A stretch of DNA of 64,000 nt. Source: Clostridia bacterium (GTDB lineage Bacteria; Bacillota; Clostridia; UBA1381; UBA9506). A program made the translations under genes and the position numbers. The stretch spans positions 23,132 to 87,131 of the forward strand of contig JAFYXI010000022.1 of the NCBI GenBank assembly GCA_017546245.1, read 5' to 3'. The notes under the pieces were generated by a model. That model searched no databases. It was not told the origin of the DNA and saw nothing but the letters and a program-made list of their open reading frames with translations. Below, piece after piece: positions 63,759 to 64,000 of this stretch (position 1 is its first letter; each line of letters starts with the position of its first letter).

Positions 63759-64000
63759 TATAAACCTGCCATAAATAAATATCCTAATGCTAAAATTAAA
63801 AGAGTATCATCGCAAGAATTCCATATTAATACTGCTATAATTCCTAAAAGCAACAGGTCATCAGCTTTTAAATTATTTAAATTTATTTTATTGCTTTTGT
63901 CATTATTAAAAGGTTTAGGTTCTTTTTTGTTTTGTTGTATGTTCTGAATGTCCTTTTTAACCTCTGAATTATTATACGGTTTTTGCGGAACAACTACCTC
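63758..64000 (-). CDS. Partial gene, small hydrophobic-tail protein
   Basis: On the minus strand the frame is open from the right edge to a TAA at 63758-63760, giving 81 codons of the C-terminus of a protein that begins outside the window. The first half is polar (Asn, Lys, Gln rich); the last 37 residues are LKADDLLLLGIIAVLIWNSC followed by DDTLLILALGYLFMAGL. This acidic-Leu-rich double hydrophobic tail is common in small clostridial proteins of unknown function. It is convergent with the previous gene and shares its terminator. A plus-strand frame in the same place has no ribosome binding site. Confidence 0.6.
   Translation of the reverse strand, partial: EVVVPQKPYNNSEVKKDIQNIQQNKKEPKPFNNDKSNKINLNNLKADDLLLLGIIAVLIWNSCDDTLLILALGYLFMAGL

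Overview
The window looks like chromosome from a low-GC, spore-forming member of the Clostridia. Gene order is compact, ribosome binding sites are strong AGGAGG types, and promoters are mostly TTGACA/TATAAT with extended -10 elements. Sporulation and spore-germination genes are scattered through it: spoIVFA-spoIVFB, cwlJ-gerQ, spoIIM and yabP-yabQ-divIC-yabR. Sugar-acid and plant-glycan genes (rhamnulokinase, a beta-helix hydrolase-like protein, GH39-like glycosidases, cohesin/dockerin-type proteins) suggest a gut or plant-biomass habitat. I see no rRNA, tRNA, CRISPR array, transposase or phage module.

Layout. 1-16 kb is mainly housekeeping: a partial flavoprotein, spoIVFA/B, pyrK-pyrD-pgi, thrC-prmA, a DUF4432 protein, gerQ/cwlJ and nfeD/SPFH on the minus strand, then rsmE and glyA with small membrane proteins. 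16.4-23.2 kb is an accessory operon of four secreted proteins built from cohesin-like, dockerin, Ig-like and stalk domains, without any enzyme. 23.3-25.3 kb holds a divergent pyridoxamine kinase / MocR-type regulator pair. 25.4-31 kb encodes a complete TolC-adaptor-RND efflux operon, which is unusual for a presumed monoderm. 31-40 kb has a 3D-domain cell-wall protein, comEA-like, purA, spoIIM, xerD, a degenerate transglutaminase-like lipoprotein, an MFS transporter, and the yabP operon behind a clear sigma-E-type promoter. 40-46.5 kb is a methyltransferase, a two-component system and an SbcD/SbcC-like pair in one run.

46.5-57.2 kb centres on amino acid biosynthesis. metY and metA form an O-acetylhomoserine route to methionine, and aroF-tyrA-aroB is followed by tyrS. 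The most notable signal is upstream of aroF. A strong promoter is followed by a 39-codon reading frame packed with Tyr and Phe codons, and then by a perfect 13-bp intrinsic terminator hairpin. This is a candidate Phe/Tyr leader-peptide attenuator, in a group of bacteria where T-boxes are the usual solution.

57.3-64 kb is a sugar-utilisation cluster: an MFS transporter divergent from a LacI-type regulator, an intracellular beta-helix protein, and two tandem GH39-like glycosidases. One glycosidase has lost the conserved Asn of the Asn-Glu-Pro motif. A shared CGAAA[A/G]TTTTTCG element lies upstream of the LacI gene and of the second glycosidase and is a candidate operator.
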